Source: Pseudovibrio sp. Tun.PSC04-5.I4 (GTDB taxonomy: Bacteria > Pseudomonadota > Alphaproteobacteria > Rhizobiales > Stappiaceae). From it: a stretch of DNA of 64,000 nt. Of the stretch, positions 26,140 through 34,703 are shown in pieces (positions within the stretch are counted from its first letter, which is position 1; each line of letters opens with the position of its first letter). The stretch covers positions 434,001 through 498,000 of the forward strand of contig NZ_FNLB01000008.1 in the NCBI RefSeq assembly GCF_900104145.1, given 5' to 3'. The translations under genes and the position numbers were made by a program. The notes below the pieces were generated by a model. It searched no databases and had not been told where the DNA came from. It saw only the letters and a list, made by a program, of their open reading frames with translations.

Positions 26140-26338
26140 GTTTTCCATCCACCATCTGACTAGTTTAAGTCTTTACTTCCCAAACAGCATCAGAGCCTGT
26201 GATATCACCAAATCACGGAACCATTTGTGGGCGATAAAAGTGCGGCGGTTGTGTCGCAAAGTTTTCCGATGGTTAAGATGGGTTTATCTCTGGACACACC
26301 TATTCTGCAAGGCTCGTGATGACCTGGAAAACTGACTG

Positions 26339-26402
26339 ACCCCTTGCTCCGATTTGTCCTTTGCGGATCATGTGTGCCACTTCGATGCCTTCCAGAGTAG
26401 AG
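26339..26402 (-). pseudogene. IS6-family transposase fragment (C-terminal motif)
   Basis: The minus strand reads LEGIEVAHMIRKGQIGARG, the highly conserved end of IS6/IS26-type transposases (consensus HMIRKGQ). Nothing else of that gene is present here. Confidence 0.65.
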
Positions 26403-26482
26403 CTGGCTCAGGTTTTTTGGACAGGTAGTATAAGTGGATTTAGCTCCTGAAACTGGCATGATGCCACCAACAGGAGAACACC

Positions 26483-26608
26483 ATGAGCAGACGTCCCCGC
26501 CGGAACCATAGCCCGGCTTTTAAAGCGAAAGTGGCGCTTGCTGCTATTCGCGGAGAGAAGACCTTGAGTGAGTTAGCTCAAGACTTTGATGTTCACGCGA
26601 ACCAGATC
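26483..26608 (+). pseudogene. IS3-family OrfA fragment, truncated
   Basis: An ATG behind CAGGAG opens MSRRPRRNHSPAFKAKVALA and continues to DFDVHANQI, about 42 residues. This is the N-terminal HTH of an IS3-group OrfA. The frame is cut exactly where an IS5-family left end (GGCCTTGTTGCAAGGG) begins at 26609. Confidence 0.8.
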
Positions 26609-26625
26609 GGCCTTGTTGCAAGGGT
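26609..26625 (+). repeat. Orphan IS5-family terminal repeat
   Basis: GGCCTTGTTGCAAGGGT equals the left end of the intact IS5 element at 17163. No transposase follows directly; the next genes are a toxin-antitoxin pair. It probably marks an element whose body was deleted. Confidence 0.65.
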
Positions 26626-26764
26626 TTAACAGCAAGGGTTAATGGTGTTTGCATCGGACCGAGAGCGCCAATTTTGCTAAGTACCTTCATAAAATTAGTA
26701 ATGTCAGAAGCTTAGCACTCAACTGAGATTACAAACTTTATTATACCGTCACACGTCAGCTAAC

Positions 26765-27052
26765 TTACTCCTGCGCACGCTCGTAGGCTGCACTCTTGTC
26801 GCGCTTACCGACCGACAAAACCAGAACGATCAGTCGTTCTTCCTCTACCTTGTAAACGAGGCGAAACCCCGAGCCGCGAAGTTTAATTTTGTAAGTGCCC
26901 TTCAATCCACCGCGCAGCATTGCTGATGGAATATGTGGTTCTTCAAGGACCTTCGCGAGTTTGGCCTTAAACTGCTCCCGAATGGGTGCTCCAAGTTTAG
27001 AGAAGTCTTTCAGTGCTTTCGGATGAAATTCGAGCCCGTATTTAGAGGTCAT
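26765..27052 (-). CDS. RelE/StbE-type toxin
   Basis: A 95-residue basic protein of the RelE/ParE fold: GLEFHPKALKDFSKLGAPIREQFKAKL, then KIKLRGSGFRLVYKVEEERLIVLVLSVGKRDKSAAY. RelE proteins cleave mRNA at the ribosome; the R-G-SGFRLVY strand and the K/R-rich end match. It lies downstream of, and overlaps by 11 bases, the antitoxin gene, the usual order. It probably stabilises the replicon. Confidence 0.88.
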   Translation of the reverse strand: MTSKYGLEFHPKALKDFSKLGAPIREQFKAKLAKVLEEPHIPSAMLRGGLKGTYKIKLRGSGFRLVYKVEEERLIVLVLSVGKRDKSAAYERAQE

Positions 27053-27293
27053 TAAGATTGACCTTCACCGGAACTCCCCCATCCTCAAGGCGTTGCTCTG
27101 CTACCTTGGTAAGCTCAAGATCTTCCAAAGCTTCAATCATGGCGGCATAGGTTTCTGCAGGAACCAGGTAGGCCGCTGGGGAGTTGTTGTTGAGGATAGC
27201 GATCAGAGAGCCCGCTGCATTGGCAATCAGCGCTGACGGGTTTTTCTTCAGTTCAGTGACGCTGGCGGTTAGATCCGCATGGATAAAGTTCAT
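27042..27293 (-). CDS. Phd/YefM/StbD-type antitoxin
   Basis: An 83-residue protein beginning MNFIHADLTASVTELKKNPS, the Phd/YefM DNA-binding part. It continues with NNNSPAAYLVPAETYAAM and an acidic C-terminal arm that would wrap the toxin. It should repress its own promoter and neutralise the RelE-like partner. Confidence 0.88.
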   Translation of the reverse strand: MNFIHADLTASVTELKKNPSALIANAAGSLIAILNNNSPAAYLVPAETYAAMIEALEDLELTKVAEQRLEDGGVPVKVNLNDL

Positions 27294-27386
27294 TGCTCGA
27301 CCTCCAGACCAATAATTGGATTTCTTTATAGATCACATTATGACTCTAATAAAGGTACTAAATATAGATCATTTAGGCAAGAGAGT

Positions 27387-27493
27387 TCAAGAGACTTTAG
27401 TTCTCGCCAATGTGCGGTACACCGTTGGTCGGGAGACGGTAAACATTTCCGCCAGATCGGAAATGGAATATTCGCTGGTATCGTACATGCGTC
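27387..27493 (-). pseudogene. C-terminal HTH fragment of a serine recombinase (resolvase/invertase)
   Basis: The minus strand reads RRMYDTSEYSISDLAEMFTVSRPTVYRTLARTKVS and then TGA. This is the Hin/resolvase-type C-terminal HTH. The upstream part of the gene, including the catalytic serine domain, is cut off by the left end of IS5 copy B. It lies just upstream of the toxin-antitoxin pair; resolvases and TA genes are often neighbours on plasmids. Confidence 0.65.
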
Positions 27494-27561
27494 GGACCTT
27501 GTTGCAGGGATCGAGACACAGGTTTAAGCTTCAGCACTTTTCATGGTCTCATCAGGTTCTA

Positions 27562-28187
27562 ATGCCGCATAAGTACAACGCCTCACAGCGCCACAAATTT
27601 GCGAAGCCCGGCTATCGTGTCACGAACTGGAGTGATTACAATGAGAGCCTGAGGCAGCGCGCAGATGTGAGTGTGTGGATCAGCCATGATGTTGCTCAGA
27701 GTTGGTCAGCAAGCAAGAGAACAACGCGTGGTGGCCAGCCCCAATACTCTGCTCTGGCGATTGAAGTGTGCCTGACGGCCCGAGCGGTCTTTGGTCTGGC
27801 GCTACGCCAGACGCAAGGTTTCCTGCGCTCTGTGTTCAGGCTTATGAAGCTAGATCTTCCAGTACCTGATTTTTCAACCTTGTCTCGCAGAGCGGGAAAC
27901 TTGCAGCTTTCAAACATAAAATCAAAGATTGGAAAAGAGCCCGTGCATCTGGTGGTTGACAGTACTGGCTTGAAGATCTTTGGTGCAGGTGAATGGCAGG
28001 AAACCAAGCATGGAACCAGGATAAAGCGCAGATCCTGGCGCAAATTGCACCTTGGCCGGGACTTGAACACCGGCGAAATTTTGTGCTCTGAACTCACTGA
28101 AGAGAGTGTTGGCGACCCGACGACCTTGCCAGAATTGTTGGGCCAAGTTGAAGGCCCGGTTGCCAGGTTTCTTGGCGATGGTGCCTA
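27562..28187 (+). pseudogene. IS5-family transposase, 5' part
   Basis: From ATG 27562 it reads MPHKYNASQRHKFAKPGYRV and is collinear with the copy A transposase up to FLGDGAY, where the IS21-family element enters. The open frame extends upstream to 27316 only by chance. The remainder is at 30502-30855. Confidence 0.88.
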
Positions 28188-28272
28188 TGTCAATGCTGAG
28201 TCAAATTTCCCCACATGTGCTGGACGGAAAGTCCTCAGTTTGAGTATTTGGTGACCAGCCTTTTCTGTGGGT

Positions 28273-29100
28273 CTAACTCTCCTTTTTGGGTGGCCTGCCG
28301 CGTCGTTTTGGTGGTGGAGGTGGAGCTATTGAAGCGTTAGCCCGTACGTGCTCTGGCATGAGGTCCGCATGGCTGCGCAACCGATAACTAGCACCTTCGA
28401 TCTGGATGACGACGGCATGATGCAAAAGCCGATCGAGAAGGGCTGTGGCAATAACGCGATCACCAAAGATCTCCCCCCATTCCGCAAAGCCACGGTTTGA
28501 GGTGAGGATCATGGATCCCTTTTCATATTTGGCATTGACGAGCTGGAAGAACAAGTTTGCTCCCCCATTGGTAATTGGCAGATAACCGATTTCATCGACG
28601 ATTAGCAGTGAAGTTCGTGCAAAGAAGCGTAGTTTCTCAGTCAACCGCCCTTCTTTTTCAGCTTTTGCCAAGGCTTCGATGAGGTGAGCTAAAGCAATGC
28701 GATACACCCGTTTACCCGCTTTAACGGCTGCAACCCCAAGAGCAGTTGCCAGATGGCTCTTTCCTGTACCAGGTGGACCGAGAAAGTGTACCACTTCATT
28801 GCGAGTGATGAACTCCAGTTCGGCTAGAGCCATGATGCGATCCCTGTCCAGCGAGGGCTGGAAGGTAAAGTCGAAGCTTTCCAGTGTTTTTATCGGAGTA
28901 AGCCGCGCTGTCGTCAGGGCGACGCCGATACGGCGGCCCTCGCGTGTTGAATATTCTTCATTGAGCAGAGAATCCAGGGCCTCCAGTGCCGTGAGTTCCC
29001 CTTGTTCCAATTGGCTCAGCGTGTGGTCGAGCACCTCTAAAGCCCGCGGCATTTTTAAGCCTACCAGTGAAGACTGAATGCGTTTACTGAGCGAACTCAT
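28273..29100 (-). CDS. istB: IstB-like ATP-binding transposition helper
   Basis: A 275-residue DnaC/IstB-type AAA+ protein with Walker A GPPGTGKSH and Walker B LLIVDEIGYLP. IstB assembles on DNA and directs IstA. The ATG overlaps the istA stop (ATGA). The tail is Pro/Arg/Lys-rich. Confidence 0.93.
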   Translation of the reverse strand: MSSLSKRIQSSLVGLKMPRALEVLDHTLSQLEQGELTALEALDSLLNEEYSTREGRRIGVALTTARLTPIKTLESFDFTFQPSLDRDRIMALAELEFITRNEVVHFLGPPGTGKSHLATALGVAAVKAGKRVYRIALAHLIEALAKAEKEGRLTEKLRFFARTSLLIVDEIGYLPITNGGANLFFQLVNAKYEKGSMILTSNRGFAEWGEIFGDRVIATALLDRLLHHAVVIQIEGASYRLRSHADLMPEHVRANASIAPPPPPKRRGRPPKKES

Positions 29101-30350
29101 GGCTTACCTCCAGTACTGGCAAGTCGTTGACCTACCGCTTCATAGAACTCCAGTGGGCGTTGGTTTACACCGCTGTGTTTGGTTGGCTCCGCAGCCAGAC
29201 GACGGCGCTGTGTTGCCCGTGGAGGAGCCTTGCGATGGCATGGATCAACCCGGCGCTGGTTCTTTCCCTCCATGACCGGATGGGTGGCGATGAGCTGACC
29301 GTTTTCATAGATGCGCACCTCTTGCGGGTGATGCTGGACTTCGACCATCCGTTTCTTAACGGTGTCCGGCACTGAATAAAGATTACCTCCAACGGAGACC
29401 ATGCCATCACGCGTGACTCGCCGCTCCACCAGTAAAACAGCATCATAAGGGTGCGCTGGCAAAGGGATCAGAGCGGGCTGTTCCTCTCCAAAGACCTCGC
29501 CCACCACACGGTTGGTGGTGGCATGAACACGGGCATTGGCAATTTCCTTGCACCAGCGTGTGAACTGGGCATTAAGATCGTCCAGATCGCGGACCGTACG
29601 ACCAAGGAAGAAATCCTGCCGGATGTAACGAAATGGCCGCTCCACCTTGCCCTTGGTTTTGGCCCGGTAGGGCTGGCAGGCATCCGGCTGAGCGCCATAA
29701 TGGTCCAGAAGAGCGACAAGAGCAGGATTAAAAAGAACAGTGCCATCTGGCTCCTCTCCCAGAACGGCTGTCTTCATGCGATCATACAGGACTTCCAGTG
29801 TCGCTCCGCCGAAGACCTCAAAGGCCGCGATATGACAACGCAGGACTGTCTCTAGTTTTTGATTGGCACAATAGCGCCCCCACAAAAACCGTGAATTACT
29901 CAGCACCATTGAAAACAAAAAGACTTTTCGCACCACATCTGGTTCACTGGTGAACGCCACCTGAAACTCAGCAAAATCTACCTGTGCCTGCTGGCCTGGT
30001 GCTGTCTCAAAGCGCCGTTCAAATGCATGCGGAGGAGCTGGACGGATCAGGCGAAGATATTCCGTTACAGTGGAGTAACCGCCCTTAAACCCCAGTGTCT
30101 TCAGCTCACGAAGCAAGCGCCGGGCAGATAGACCGGGAAACCGCTCCAGTCGCTCAAGTAAATAGCCTTTGTATTCCTCCAGTACACGCCCGTCACGCTG
30201 GCGGGGGCCGTAGACAGGAGCTTCAAGGCCTTGGTGTAAGTATTTGCTGACCGTCTTTCTATCCAGCCCGGCTTTGCGCGCTATGGCACTTACAGACAGT
30301 CCCTGCTGCTTCAAATTATGGATCATTACGATCTTCCCTAGATTGACCAC
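29097..30350 (-). CDS. istA: IstA transposase of the IS21 family
   Basis: About 417 residues. N-terminal HTH QGLSVSAIARKAGLDRKTVSKYL, then an rve/DDE core with QAQVDFAEFQ (first Asp) and YRAKTKGKVERPFRYIRQDF (catalytic Glu region). The frame is open to an ATG at 30419 that sits inside a palindrome. I place the start near GTG 30350, with ATG 30326 as alternative, because family similarity begins around VNLGKIVMIH. Confidence 0.9.
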   Translation of the reverse strand: MVNLGKIVMIHNLKQQGLSVSAIARKAGLDRKTVSKYLHQGLEAPVYGPRQRDGRVLEEYKGYLLERLERFPGLSARRLLRELKTLGFKGGYSTVTEYLRLIRPAPPHAFERRFETAPGQQAQVDFAEFQVAFTSEPDVVRKVFLFSMVLSNSRFLWGRYCANQKLETVLRCHIAAFEVFGGATLEVLYDRMKTAVLGEEPDGTVLFNPALVALLDHYGAQPDACQPYRAKTKGKVERPFRYIRQDFFLGRTVRDLDDLNAQFTRWCKEIANARVHATTNRVVGEVFGEEQPALIPLPAHPYDAVLLVERRVTRDGMVSVGGNLYSVPDTVKKRMVEVQHHPQEVRIYENGQLIATHPVMEGKNQRRVDPCHRKAPPRATQRRRLAAEPTKHSGVNQRPLEFYEAVGQRLASTGGKP

Positions 30351-30399
30351 TCCTCCACACCCCTTCTTTCCAACAGGAACGTAGAGGAGAGTTTGGCCA

Positions 30400-30437
30400 A
30401 CTTTTGTTTGAAGGGGCATGCCCCTTCAAACAAAAGT
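30400..30437. repeat. Perfect 38-base palindrome upstream of istA
   Basis: The arms are fully complementary around the centre GGGGCATGCCCC, with no spacer. Each arm runs ACTTTTGTTTGAAGGGGCA outward to inward. It can form a cruciform or a very stable RNA hairpin and probably shields istA from outside transcription. Confidence 0.85.
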
Positions 30438-30501
30438 CAAAGCTGAAAAAGTGGGGAATTTTCAACCAGCGCTTTTGGAGAGAATACATCCAGCACTGAC
30501 A

Positions 30502-30855
30502 GCCTATGATGGCGAGCAAAACCGGAAAGAATTGGCGAACCGCTTTGAGGGCGTGGAGGTCATTATTCCGCCACCCAAAACCGCAGTTCCCAGCCCTCAG
30601 GCTGAGACCGCTCCCACTGCGCGTGACAAGGATATTCTCGCCATTCAAACGAATGGCAAGATGGCCTGGCAGAAGCAAACCGGGTACGGTCAACGGGCGC
30701 GAGGAGAAACCTTGATGGGCCGCTAAAAGCAAGTGATCGGGGCCAGGCTCTAATCACGAGAGTTTGAAAATCAGAAGACGGAGGCAAAAGTTAGCGTCGC
30801 CGTTCTCAACACAATGACTGCCCTCGGACGCCCCGCGTTCGAGCGTGTTTCTTAA
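30502..30855 (+). pseudogene. IS5-family transposase, 3' part with nonsense codons
   Basis: It continues from GAY with AYDGEQNRKELANRFEGVEV and VIIPPPKT, then TAA replaces the Trp codon of the conserved GRWKQVIG motif, and another TAA follows nine codons later. The final residues TMTALGRPAFERVS match copy A. It is therefore dead apart from the IS21 insertion. Confidence 0.85.
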
Positions 30856-31087
30856 ACCCAAATTTACGGGTTTGGGCAAGCCACGCGCTAATTCTGACCC
30901 ATGCAACATGGTCTGTCTCATGTACCACTCCTCAGTGGTTACGATGAGCCAACAACACTCTCTTATCAAATACTGCTATTTGGACCCATAAGGGCTGACG
31001 TCAGACAGGGGAGCGTCGCAAGGTCAGATTTCAAGTTTCTCCATCTCAGGTGAAATCATTTTATGAGCCATAAGGCGTTACTGAAAA

Positions 31088-31230
31088 TATGGCATCATCT
31101 ATCGTGATCTTGAGGAAATGCTGGCCGAGTGAGGACTAGGAGTGGAGTGGACCATATCACCATCTATCGCCGGGTTCAGCACTACGCCCTGCAACCTGTA
31201 AAGCGCCTTCGTTGGCACGCGTCGAGCTGG
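31088..31230 (+). pseudogene. IS6-family transposase N-terminal fragment
   Basis: The plus strand reads YGIIYRDLEEMLAE then TGA, and after a frameshift VDHITIYRRVQHYAL. This is the conserved N-terminal SYRDLEEML...VDHTTIYRWV block of IS6-type transposases, with a stop and a frame change. A similar block in better shape is at 53062-53274. Confidence 0.6.
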
Positions 31231-31290
31231 TTGGAAGCCGAGCTGGCGCATTGATGAAACTTAGCTCCAGAACAGGAGCAACGGATTTAG

Positions 31291-31443
31291 GTGATAGATA
31301 GGATTCTCAATTTGAGATTAAGAGATGATGAAGAGCATGATGATATCGAGATTGGAGAAGAGCAACAAGCCACTTTTCGATGTCGCCAGCAAGATAACAT
31401 CTCGGAAATTGAGGTGTTGGAACTTGCTGAGACCATAAAATAA
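31291..31443 (+). CDS. Possible small acidic protein (or gene remnant)
   Basis: A GTG-started frame of 50 codons reads VIDRILNLRLRDDEEHDDIE and ends EVLELAETIK. The composition is protein-like and acidic. An AGGAGCAACGG sequence lies upstream, but about 14 bases or more from the start. No family recognised. It could be a short partner of the downstream kinase or a leftover of a larger gene. Confidence 0.25.
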   Translation: MIDRILNLRLRDDEEHDDIEIGEEQQATFRCRQQDNISEIEVLELAETIK

Positions 31444-31586
31444 AAATAACAGAGAATGAAGCAAAGCAGTGCAATTTTCTTAGTTATGGTAGGCACACCT
31501 ATACTTCGTTTTAGCTGACTGCCTTGCAGTCTAGGCGAGACCGTCGATACTACCCCAAAAACCGAACTGATTTCAGGAGTTAGGTA

Positions 31587-32909
31587 GTGGTTCGCGAGAA
31601 TGATAACGTCCCAGAGGAAGCTAATGATCCCTCGCACCCAGAGCATGATCAGTGGGTGACCGACGTCGCGAAAGCGCTCAACATTGACCTTGCTGCCGCA
31701 CAGGATGAGCCCCTCATCGCCGGTTCTGTACAGATGCAGGATATGTCCGAGCCTCAAGCTCAGCAAGGTGATATTGATGCACTTCCTGAGTTTGAACGTG
31801 AAGCATCTGTTCCGCTTCATCGGGAATTAAACCAACGTACGCGCCGCGAAACACCGCCGGATAACAGCCCAATCAGAGTAAGCGACAAACCTGACGGCAC
31901 CATGGTTATTGACGCCGCCTCCGTCCCCTCCGCCTTTGAATTTGGGGGATTGCGCGGCCGGAATGCGGGAGCCCTCGGCAATCACTTCAGAGCCTCTGAA
32001 CATGCTATGGACGTTACGGGCAAATTGGGTCCACCGATCATCGGCGGGGCGGCCAATGCAGCCAATGTCCTCGCCTTTGGCGCGACAGGCGTCTTGCAAG
32101 ATTACCCCCATATCGAAAATGCTGTCATCAAACGTCCCAATACCTACAGCAACGGGCCGGATCAACCGTTGACGTTCATCGGTGCAGAAATGCTTATTCA
32201 TGAGGCAAAGATTTTGACGGCTCTTTCTCATTTTGATGAGGCTAAGGGAAGTAAAAATGTGCTGAAGGTAAAAGGCTCTGGCCTGACAGAATTTGGGGAA
32301 CCTTTTGTAATTACGGAGAAATTGACCGGCGGTAGTCTGGACGCACGGTTGCCGGATGACAAGGGGATGGACGAGGAACCGCTGAATGACTTTGCTGATG
32401 GTTTGCTCGCCGGTGTCGCTTTTTTGCAAAAACGTAACATTTTCCATCAAGATCTAAAGGCAGACAATATTCTCTTCCGTGACCCAGAAAGCACCGAACC
32501 AATCATTATTGATTTTGATGCAGCCTCTGCCCATGAGGGCATTGCAGCAGACTGTGAAGACGGACAACACTTCAATTATGAAATCGGTGGCGCCCCCAAC
32601 ATTCAACCGCCTGAGCGATTTAAGGATGGTGAGCACATCACTGGCAAAGTGGATTCGTGGGCTGGTGGCCTCTTGCTGGTGGCTGCCGCATCCGGCAAAA
32701 CAAGCCAGCAAGCACTGATTGATGAACTGCAAATCTTCAGAAATGGCAGTAGCAACGATCAGGCCCAGCTGGACGAGAAGGTTGAGGGACACTTGCTTGA
32801 GGTCCCCGAGAACATCAAGGGTGCGATAAAAGGCTTACTGAAACTCTCCCCGGAGGAAAGATTATCCGCCGAACAAGCACTGGACATCGTTAATATGCGC
32901 GCAGCTTGA
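31587..32909 (+). CDS. Eukaryotic-like serine/threonine protein kinase with atypical DFG motif
   Basis: 440 residues. Residues 1-130 are polar and low in hydrophobics, with no signal peptide. The kinase domain follows: a glycine-rich segment GATGVL near 165, candidate ATP lysine K182 in AVIKRPN, helix C glutamate near E201/E206, catalytic loop HQDLKADN at 287-294, DFD (309-311) in place of DFG, PPERF (341-345) and DSWAGG (356-361). The layout, with a disordered N-terminus and a compact kinase, resembles bacterial effector kinases such as YpkA or NleH more than Hanks-type PknB proteins with membrane and PASTA domains. GTG start, with CAGGAG upstream. It is surrounded by IS debris, so probably acquired. 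Confidence 0.75.
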   Translation: MVRENDNVPEEANDPSHPEHDQWVTDVAKALNIDLAAAQDEPLIAGSVQMQDMSEPQAQQGDIDALPEFEREASVPLHRELNQRTRRETPPDNSPIRVSDKPDGTMVIDAASVPSAFEFGGLRGRNAGALGNHFRASEHAMDVTGKLGPPIIGGAANAANVLAFGATGVLQDYPHIENAVIKRPNTYSNGPDQPLTFIGAEMLIHEAKILTALSHFDEAKGSKNVLKVKGSGLTEFGEPFVITEKLTGGSLDARLPDDKGMDEEPLNDFADGLLAGVAFLQKRNIFHQDLKADNILFRDPESTEPIIIDFDAASAHEGIAADCEDGQHFNYEIGGAPNIQPPERFKDGEHITGKVDSWAGGLLLVAAASGKTSQQALIDELQIFRNGSSNDQAQLDEKVEGHLLEVPENIKGAIKGLLKLSPEERLSAEQALDIVNMRAA

Positions 32910-33231
32910 GGGAATACTCCGGTATTGGTGAGGCCTTGGGATATTGCGGGAACGGCAGGGGATTCTGGTCGCAGCATAGACAAAAAGATTTCAGGGCTGA
33001 TAGACCCTGAAATATAGTTTGCAACAGGCCTTATCTTTGCCAGCGAGCCTTAACGACAGCTATGATAACTACTAAGGTCAAAATAACACTTGCGCCTATA
33101 ATTGCGGCGTGAATGGCGATCCCTTGATATGGTGGATCAAATTTTGAAACGGCAAATTCCCCGATATGCGTTATTTTTCAGGTACGATTTTTGCACGGGA
33201 TGGCGCTAATCGAAAACTAGAGAAGTGTCAC
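32910..33231. other. Intergenic region between the kinase and larB
   Basis: About 320 bases. On the minus strand near 33025-33170 a frame without a good start encodes HAAIIGASVILTLVVIIAVV, a membrane-helix-like segment ending VKARWQR and TAA. It may be a small membrane protein or a gene remnant, but no start codon supports it. Nothing else seen. Confidence 0.3.
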
Positions 33232-33900
33232 TTATTGAGAGGGATTGTTTTGAGGTTCACTGATCTGAAGTATCTTGATGGCAGCACAAGCCGCCCCAAA
33301 GCCGTTGTCAATATTGACTGTTAGTAGACTTCCTGAGCAACTTGCGAGGCAAGACTGCAATGCAACCTTACCCCCTTGCGCCACCCCGTAACCAATGGAC
33401 GTGGGCAGAGCGATCACAGGCGCTTTGATAAGTCCACCAAGAACAGTTGGCAGTGCAGCCTCCATTCCAGCGGCTGCAATAATGACTTTATATTTTCTGA
33501 GATCTGGTAGGCGGTCCATCAAACGCCAAAGGCCTGTCACGCCCAGATCGTAAAATTCGTCGCAGCCAAACCCGTGATAATTGAGTGTTCGAACAACCTC
33601 TTTGCAGACTGGGACATCAGAGGTTCCGCCGGAAACGACAGCAACGTGCGCAGCAGGGGAAAGAGTTTTTTCCCCAAGGATTGCAGTGTTCGATACCACG
33701 TCATAATCTATGAGCGTTCTAGCGGCTTCAGAAAGCGAGCTGAATTTCTCACTGGTCAATCTGGTGAGGAGCAATCGGTAACCACTGGAATTGGCAGTCT
33801 CGCAAATTCCGTTGATCTGGTCTGGAGACTTGCCTTCGCAAAAGATTGCCTCTTCCAGCCCCGTGCGCACCCGGCGCAATAGATCAAGCTGAACTTCCAT
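33232..33900 (-). CDS. larB: LarB, nickel-pincer cofactor biosynthesis (carboxylase/hydrolase)
   Basis: A 222-residue AIR-carboxylase-like protein. It contains VAVVSGGTSDVPVCKEVVRTL, VIIAAAGMEAALPTVLGGL and the end LLTVNIDNGFGAACAA, all LarB hallmarks. LarB carboxylates C5 of the pyridinium ring of NaAD and removes AMP, giving the dicarboxylate mononucleotide used by LarE. Its ATG overlaps the last base of larE. It is the last gene of the minus-strand lar run. Confidence 0.93.
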   Translation of the reverse strand: MEVQLDLLRRVRTGLEEAIFCEGKSPDQINGICETANSSGYRLLLTRLTSEKFSSLSEAARTLIDYDVVSNTAILGEKTLSPAAHVAVVSGGTSDVPVCKEVVRTLNYHGFGCDEFYDLGVTGLWRLMDRLPDLRKYKVIIAAAGMEAALPTVLGGLIKAPVIALPTSIGYGVAQGGKVALQSCLASCSGSLLTVNIDNGFGAACAAIKILQISEPQNNPSQ

Positions 33901-34703
33901 TATTGTATCACCTTAAATGCACTGCCTTTTTTATAGGGCGAAAGCAAGATTTTCCGGTTCATCTGATGTTCGGCAACAATCGGCTCTAGTGTGCTGATCA
34001 GGGCGTCGCGTTCATCCTCAGGAATACCAAGAAGAACCGGCTCATCAATTTCAACGCTCAATACTTCTGGTTGGACCCGGCACCGAATATTTTCAGCTTC
34101 AATCTGTGAGCGGACCTTGCTCTCAATTCTCTCGACCAGTCTCAAATCATCCGGATTGATCTGAATGCCGGTTTCAATGCGGCTGGACAAACATGGTGAG
34201 GCCGGAAGCTGAGCAAGATCATCTAACCCAAGAAACTCCGCAATCTGCCTAAGTTCTGCTTTTGAGATCTTAGCTTCAACAAACGGATGGCGAACCTCAC
34301 GCTCTTTGGCTGCAATCAGGCCTGGGCGATAATCGCTGAGATCATCCAAATTGGTGCCGGATATAATTGTACCCACCTGAAGCATAGCAATAGAGGTATA
34401 GAGGCAACTTTTGCAATAATAACAACGGTTTGCAGGATTACGCTTATAATCTGGAGCTGTGATTTCGCCGGAGTTGATCTCAATCAGTTTCCAGCCCAAC
34501 CGCTTAGCGTAAGTTCTCACGCGCTGACTCGCTTCCTCAGGCACTGCTGCGGAAACGGCATGGACCATGGTGGCTTGCTCACCAAGAATATCGTGGGCAA
34601 CTGCCGCCAGCGTCATGCTGTCTACACCGCCACTCAAAGCAACACTGCACGTCTTCAAGCCCTTGATGACCGCCCGCAGTTCCTCATATTTTTCACTATT
34701 CAT
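33900..34703 (-). CDS. larE: LarE, ATP-dependent sulfur transferase of pincer cofactor synthesis
   Basis: A 267-residue PP-loop enzyme with SGGVDS at 24-29. The stretch NRCYYCKSCLY gives C94, C97 and C100, and ASPCLSSRIETG holds C171 in the region where single-cysteine LarE proteins carry the sacrificial sulfur donor. It activates the dicarboxylate with AMP and converts both groups to thiocarboxylates. The extra cysteines leave open whether this LarE gives up its own sulfur or uses an iron-sulfur cluster as in some homologues. I chose ATG 34703, which overlaps the larC end by 8 bases; upstream in-frame starts lie inside larC. Confidence 0.93.
   Translation of the reverse strand: MNSEKYEELRAVIKGLKTCSVALSGGVDSMTLAAVAHDILGEQATMVHAVSAAVPEEASQRVRTYAKRLGWKLIEINSGEITAPDYKRNPANRCYYCKSCLYTSIAMLQVGTIISGTNLDDLSDYRPGLIAAKEREVRHPFVEAKISKAELRQIAEFLGLDDLAQLPASPCLSSRIETGIQINPDDLRLVERIESKVRSQIEAENIRCRVQPEVLSVEIDEPVLLGIPEDERDALISTLEPIVAEHQMNRKILLSPYKKGSAFKVIQ

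Larger units (their letters stand above)
28188..30501 (-). mobile_element. IS21-family insertion sequence
   Basis: About 2.3 kb. The left end TGTCAATGCTGA (28188) and the right end (reverse complement TGTCAGTGCTGG, ending 30501) are matching TG...CA termini. A GTGGGGAAT/TTTCCCCAC motif is repeated just inside both ends. The target duplication GCCTA is at 28183-28187 and 30502-30506. It encodes istA and istB, both intact, read on the minus strand. Confidence 0.9.
27494..30913 (+). mobile_element. IS5-family element copy B, split by an IS21-family insertion
   Basis: The left end GGACCTTGTTGCAGGGATCG (27494) is a variant of the copy A end, and the decayed right end TGACCCATGCAACATGGTC lies at 30895-30913. 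The distance from left end to transposase ATG is the same as in copy A (about 67 bases). An IS21-family element sits inside, with a 5-base duplication GCCTA. The 3' half also carries nonsense mutations. Confidence 0.82.

Noticed and set aside
27316..27561. N-terminal extension of the second IS5 transposase
   Set aside because: The element's inverted repeat begins at 27494 and copy A starts at the equivalent of 27562, so the extension is chance open frame over a resolvase remnant.
31287..31820. 177-codon minus-strand frame overlapping the kinase start
   Set aside because: Overlaps the better supported kinase and has no recognisable motif.
33025..33170. Small membrane protein on the minus strand after larB
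   Set aside because: A membrane-helix-like frame exists but has no usable start codon or ribosome binding site, so it is mentioned only as part of the intergenic region.
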